Origin: Metallyticus violacea
Lineage: Eukaryota; Arthropoda; Insecta; Mantodea; Metallyticidae
NCBI GenBank assembly: GCA_030762175.1
Contig: CM060833.1
Coordinates: 69,133,501-69,197,500, forward strand
Reading direction: 5' to 3'
Length of the DNA stretch: 64,000 nucleotides
Below, piece by piece: positions 59,561 through 64,000 of the stretch (the first letter of the stretch is position 1; each line of letters begins with the position of its first letter). A model generated the notes under the pieces. That model had not been told where the DNA came from. It was given only the letters and a program-made list of their open reading frames with translations, and ran no database searches. A program made the translations under genes and the position numbers.

Positions 59561-60181
59561 ATGAATTAATTGTGAGGGAACGTAGGTTTGCAACTTTCCA
59601 ACAGGACTTTGCAATGGCACATACTACCCATGTCTCCTTGCATGCAATTCATGAAATATTAGAGGACAGAGTCATTACTAACAATATATACTCCCTTGGT
59701 CCCCCATTTAATACCCTGCAATTTTTATTCTTGGTGGACATTAAATGAAAAAGTATATAAGACAAATTGTGTAAAATTAGATGAAGTGAAAAATAATATT
59801 TGTGAAGAAATTTCTTCCATTTTTCAGAGGAAGCTGGTTAATTTCATAACCCACAATGCCAGAAATGTATGGAAAATTATCTTTTGGTTTAATAATAATG
59901 AGTAAATGTACCTTTTAATATTTAAGTGTTAGTAATAATTTACGTGACAATCATAGTTGCAAACTTTCTGACTCCCTTTCACCATGGTACCAGCTTCCAA
60001 CCAACCAACACGGCCATTACACGTGGAGCTGTCCTGCAAAGGAAAAATCATGTGCACATATGCACGCATGCACACACACACTTCTGTGCTATGGATTTCT
60101 ACTTTGAACAGTTTTCTGTATGAATTTAAACTTGAGCTTTCAAGATTTCTGTGCCATTAAGTTTGAAGTAGCAGATAGTAC

Positions 60182-60318
60182 CTCTTTACAGTGATCCCAG
60201 AGCAGCCTGCTAATACCATTTAATGATTCAGTTTCATCCTCACAGGTTGTTGTTGTAATGTGTCCAACAGAGTCAATTATTTTGATTCCATCTGTGCTGC
60301 TTTTTGTGATCTTGCTAC
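60182..60318 (-). CDS. PLK4: PLK4 exon, cryptic polo box
   Basis: Acceptor AATTTCACAG|GT and donor GAG|GTACTA, 137 bases, phase 1 entry and phase 0 exit. It encodes SKITKSSTDGIKIIDSVGHI and TTTTCEDETESLNGISRLLW then DHCKE, aligning with the vertebrate stretch VKIHKTEDFIQVIEKTGKSY...E. The upstream codon is completed by exon 61603-61718 (GAT G|GT AGC = D G S). Confidence 0.9.
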
Positions 60319-60770
60319 CTGTGAAATTTGGACACAATGTGACAAATTCAACATCAGAACACAAATGAGATATTATTCTTTTTAGTTAAGAGTGAGAAGG
60401 AAGGAGAGGGAAAACTTTACAATTTATTATAAACAGCAGCATTATTTATATAATACAGAATCAAAGTTAAAAATATCAGAGAGATTTACTGTTGATTGTT
60501 GAAGGTCAACTCAAGTCAAAAAGGAATAATCTAATGACTTCCAGGAGCCTTAGGAAATGCCTTCATATTTCAAAAGAGATACTTTAGTCTTTTTGCTTAG
60601 AGATGCTGCAAAAGCAGTCACATGCAACAGTTAATAGAAAAGGACTGGACGTTTTTTTATTAGTAATTAGTTAAAACTGATTATTGATTTAGTGCAAAAT
60701 ATGATGGAGCATTACAGCGTTAATCTATTTATCCATGCATACTACTGGATAAACTGGCTACCATGCTTAT

Positions 60771-61043
60771 TTTGAATAGTGTTTAATTCCCGTTTTTACT
60801 ATTGAGGCACTACAGGAGGTGGATACTGATGATACATGTGATGAAATGATAAACTGGGAAAGGATTTTTTTTTTAAAGTGTTCCAAGCGTAAGTTTAGGG
60901 TACCTACTTGGCATTTGTCATTTATGAGGACTGAAGAAAACCTGGAAAAAACCTGTCAGGGAGGATGGTCCTGGTGGGAATCAAACCTCACATCTCCCTC
61001 TCACGAGTTCAAGTCTTTGCGACCTCGGCCACCCATGGTGGTT
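60771..61043 (-). repeat. SINE-B, full length, in PLK4 intron
   Basis: Minus-strand SINE-B with tail, body and tRNA-like head. It is flanked by a 13-bp target-site duplication CTACCATGCTTAT at 60758-60770 and 61044-61056. Confidence 0.85.
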
Positions 61044-61254
61044 CTACCATGCTTATGATATGTAATTACCAAATTACAGGTTATGTCCAATAATCATTTA
61101 AAATCCTTGTAATGCTTAAAAAATTCTTTCCTTCAATATCTTTCCAAGTAATTTGAGTGAAAAACATTACATTATAATTATTAAAATAGCATAAAATTGG
61201 GACTATCATAGTAAAAAGAATAACATATGAATATGTTGTGGTGAATGGATGAAA

Positions 61255-61560
61255 CACTCTTACAGCTTCACTAACTTATTTTTAGTCAGAAAATGTTTTG
61301 CATCATCAGCTTAGCTGTCGGAAGGGTTATTGTAATTCTTGGAGGATGTACTTTTTGGCTCTGGTGGACATCTGATGAACCTGAAATTAGTGTTTCTTTC
61401 CCAAGGATATTGAAGTTCTTGAATTTACGGATATACTTTTTTCCCATGTACTAAGTTCTGTATGCCCTTATACTATTTTAACAATTATTCTCTTTCTTTG
61501 ATTTCATGATATTCTAATGAAAAGTAAGTTAGTGAAGCTGTGATGATTTCAACTCACCAA
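61255..61560 (-). mobile_element. Short Penelope-like element with inverted termini
   Basis: A family-2-like fragment: inverted ends (ACAGCTTCACTAACTTA at the left, its reverse complement at the right) enclose only about 250 bases. These include a degenerate hammerhead region and the last part of the coding sequence (PWERNTNFRFIRCPPEP). Lies in a PLK4 intron, in sense with PLK4. Confidence 0.65.
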
Positions 61561-61602
61561 AACATATTAACTTTACATTATAATTTAAAATAGTATGCTT
61601 AC

Positions 61603-61718
61603 CATCATAGAAGCAAACTTCAAAATCAGGAACAGGTATATTTTCCATTAACAGGCATTTTGCTTTATTACTGTAATATGTGATTTTTGGAGTCTTGGCT
61701 TTCACCAAGTCAACAAAT
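61603..61718 (-). CDS. PLK4: PLK4 exon, cryptic polo box start
   Basis: Acceptor GTTTTCAG|A and donor GATG|GTAAGC, 116 bases, phase 2 entry and phase 1 exit. It encodes [20 protein letters not shown] then [19 protein letters not shown]. This aligns with the vertebrate [20 protein letters not shown] and FEVWFYDG motifs, the most diagnostic PLK4 stretch in the window. Confidence 0.95.
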
Positions 61719-62329
61719 CTGAAAACAACAGTGCAATAAGAAACAGCTGGATATTTACATTCCTTTTAACAAACAAACATATTTGTTGGAAAATTATGCA
61801 CAACATTACATAATATTTGGTAGATTAACACAAGTTCCAATTTTTTTTTCTGTAATGATGGTGATGGAGCAGTGGCGGTTTATTGGTTTTTAGTTTAATA
61901 TAGTTCAGCTATTTACAAGTATGCACTATGCAATTTGTAAAAGCCTATTTTTAGTGTGCAGTGAGAACAAAGAGCACAGCAAACTACAAGTGAGTTTTGG
62001 TTTTATGGCTTACATTGAATCATTGCAGATGTGGTTACAGAATGTAAAAATAAAGTAAAATATAAGTTGTTAAATAACAAATGTACAACATATATTATTT
62101 TAAATATATTTTATATAGCATATACATATATATTTATATACACACACACGCAAATGTAAAATATAAAAAGTTTCAGTGCATGATAAGACTTTTGGATTAA
62201 ACACTGTCTAGGGTTGCTATATTTTGTTCTGTCCTTGCTTATCTCTTTCTCTCAAGAGAGGGTACAAGCCTATCTTCACGTATGCTAACATAATATTCTT
62301 GTTAGCTTGCTTGATATAATGTGTTTTCT

Positions 62330-62460
62330 GTGAACAGAATTTGCTACAGACTCTTTTTCATATCTTTCTTTTAATTTTCCCATGGCTTCATTAGATTTAT
62401 CTAACATTTCTTTTGGAAGCTCACAATAAATATCTGAATATCCTTTTTTCAACAGTATGT
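62330..62460 (-). other. Short unassigned open segment
   Basis: On the minus strand an open stretch reads KKGYSDIYCELPKEMLDKSN then EAMGKLKERYEKESVANSVH. It is charged and protein-like, but I do not recognise it and it has no PLK4-like pattern. It may be a transposon remnant. Confidence 0.25.
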
Positions 62461-62979
62461 TTTGTCTGCTTCTTCACCTCTTTGTTAAATAATGTAATGT
62501 GCAGGCTTTCAAGGTCACATGTAGAGAATGATCTGCCTGACTGTTTGGTCAAATGGAGCTCATTGTTACAGATGTGCTGGTTCTAGATGATGCCGATTGC
62601 AGTTACTGGCCAAACTTCTAGAATAATAAGCTCCATTCAACCATGGGCAACAGCGCAGATGATTGTATTTCTATTTGCTGAATGTCTGGAATTACAGGTC
62701 CTCTAATGAAATGATTTTTGCAAAATATTGTTTGTAACAACAACGAAAGTTCATTTATTGAACTAATTTCAAAATTTTGACAAAGCAATGTGCTCAGCCA
62801 TTAAATCAATGTGTCAATTGCTCATTTTAAACAGCCTACTGATTGTCACATCTCCATCTCAGGCATTTCCTAAGTAATTTCTATCTTTCTCTCTCTCACA
62901 CAAGTGCATGTGCACTAATTTTTATTTATATCGGAATGGGAAGAAGGCAGCAATATATAACACTTGAACCAGAACTTGA

Positions 62980-63130
62980 GAGGAACCATGCTGATGATGA
63001 ACGAAATTTGCCTTTGAAACTTGTCAAGTAAGTGGAATAAAACTAGTGAAATTTAAGTGACTTCCTCATAAATAATTTGTTATATGATACTATATTTCAC
63101 TGTGAAAATCCCAAACTATTCAAATTTACA
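62980..63130 (+). mobile_element. Solo Penelope-like terminus, family 3
   Basis: Matches the end of the elements at 40478-40700 and 48180-49745, including a hammerhead core (CTGATGA at 62991-62997, GAAAC at 63016-63020) and the TATGATACTATATTTCACTG tail. No coding part is present. Confidence 0.75.
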
Positions 63131-63854
63131 TTACACTTTGTTAAAATACTCAGTAAGAGTGATTGTAATTTTCTGGGAAATAAGTGAGAAGAAGTTTTTC
63201 TTGAAACCAAGACAGTTTCTTTCAAAATTAAACATAAAATCCAATATTTTTTGAAAAATGATCAAAATCTGGGGAGTTTAAAATGTGATAGAATCCTATA
63301 TGCAATTAAATGTAGCAGATTTGGTTTGCTTTTTCCTTCACCTTTATTACTTACAAGCACTCTTCATTAGCTTCTAATTAGACATCCCAACAAAAGTGTG
63401 GTTCACAATGAATTGCTCTGATGTCTTTTAAGTACGCTGTATATTGCTTTAACAACCAGTTAACATACTATGAAACGGTTTTTTGACATTAGAACTGTTC
63501 ATACTGCCCAAGCATCCTGAGCTTTTAAGTTAAGCAATGAGAAGTTACAAAATATTTATTATAACTCCACACAGTCTCCTCCTCCTTCTTCTAAGGTGTT
63601 AGGTGTCCACAAAGTCAGAGATTACAATTTTTTTTTCATATAACAGCTGTAATGATATCTGCAGATTATACTTACTTAGTAACACTCTTTTCTCTCTTAT
63701 AATTTAACTCAATGAATGAATTTTAAATCTTAATTTATAATACCTTAGAGAGAAAGAGGGGGGGGGAGAAGAAAAAGAAAAACACTATTAAATTATAGAT
63801 CACAATTTACTGGTTACAAATTTATAAGCATTTGTATATAATTGAAACATTTAC
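63131..63854. other. PLK4 intron, nothing recognised
   Basis: AT-rich, with an A/G-rich low-complexity stretch near 63750-63780. Confidence 0.5.
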
Positions 63855-63997
63855 CTGGCAGCATAAAGATATTTTTTCCAATGTTTATCTGGAAGGGACT
63901 CAAAATTATATATGCCGTCTGCCCCCTGTTCTGGAAGATCAGGAGGAGTGTTTTTAATGGGACAGCCAAGTCCTCCATTCGGCTTGTATAACACCAC
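63855..63997 (-). CDS. PLK4: PLK4 exon, upstream of cryptic polo box
   Basis: The donor GCCAG|GTAAAT is clear. The start is inferred from a TAG at the very edge of the window, read as an acceptor, because otherwise it would be an in-frame stop. It encodes [20 protein letters not shown], then [16 protein letters not shown], aligning with vertebrate PLK4 just before FVQLV (..PDNI..Y.F..LP.KYW.KY.YAS). Phase 2 exit. The kinase domain and remaining exons lie outside the window to the right. Confidence 0.88.
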
Positions 63998-64000
63998 CTA

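Noticed and set aside
1..64000. CRISPR array, bacterial operon, phage or toxin-antitoxin system
   Set aside because: Introns, SINEs and LINEs show a eukaryotic nuclear sequence. No regularly spaced short repeats or prokaryotic gene order were seen.

Overview
This is a gene-poor, AT-rich eukaryotic nuclear window. The coding sequence is split into short exons with GT-AG borders and kilobase-scale introns, and most of the rest is decayed transposable elements. The mix of Penelope-like elements with hammerhead ribozymes, Jockey-type LINEs, tRNA-derived SINEs, mariner-like and DUF4817-type DNA transposons, and two conserved animal genes points to an arthropod. It is probably an insect, and the LINE sequences look polyneopteran, but that last step is a low-confidence guess. 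There is no bacterial operon, CRISPR array or prokaryotic feature.

Two cellular genes are recognised and they are convergent. HYPK (huntingtin-interacting protein K, the NatA regulator) is on the + strand with coding exons 7573-7737, 22898-23005 and 36622-36717. Together they encode a complete 122-residue protein across introns of about 15 kb and 13.6 kb. PLK4 (polo-like kinase 4, the centriole-duplication kinase) is on the - strand. Its last six coding exons, from right to left, are 63855-63997, 61603-61718, 60182-60318, 53204-53374, 47471-47644 and 46799-47044. They join in frame to give the cryptic polo-box region and the C-terminal polo box; the kinase domain lies beyond the right edge.

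Layout: 1-7572 is upstream of HYPK and holds SINE copies. HYPK intron 1 holds a Jockey-like LINE pair in tail-to-tail orientation, an older LINE split by a Penelope-like element and a second LINE fragment, and a DUF4817-type transposon remnant. HYPK intron 2 holds Penelope pieces, SINEs, two kinds of mariner-like remnant, hAT-like pieces and the 5' half of a LINE. The 10 kb between the genes (36718-46798) holds several Penelope-like elements in inverted arrangements and a 3 kb antisense LINE. The PLK4 introns hold further Penelope-like elements, SINE-B copies and a fragment of a distinct reverse transcriptase.

I see no wholly new system. The most interesting signals are the Penelope-like elements, which are repeatedly bounded by inverted copies of a hammerhead-bearing terminus, and the hairpin junctions that suggest template switching. 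Also notable are a 47-bp SINE fragment with its own target-site duplication, and the nested insertions, which give a relative chronology.
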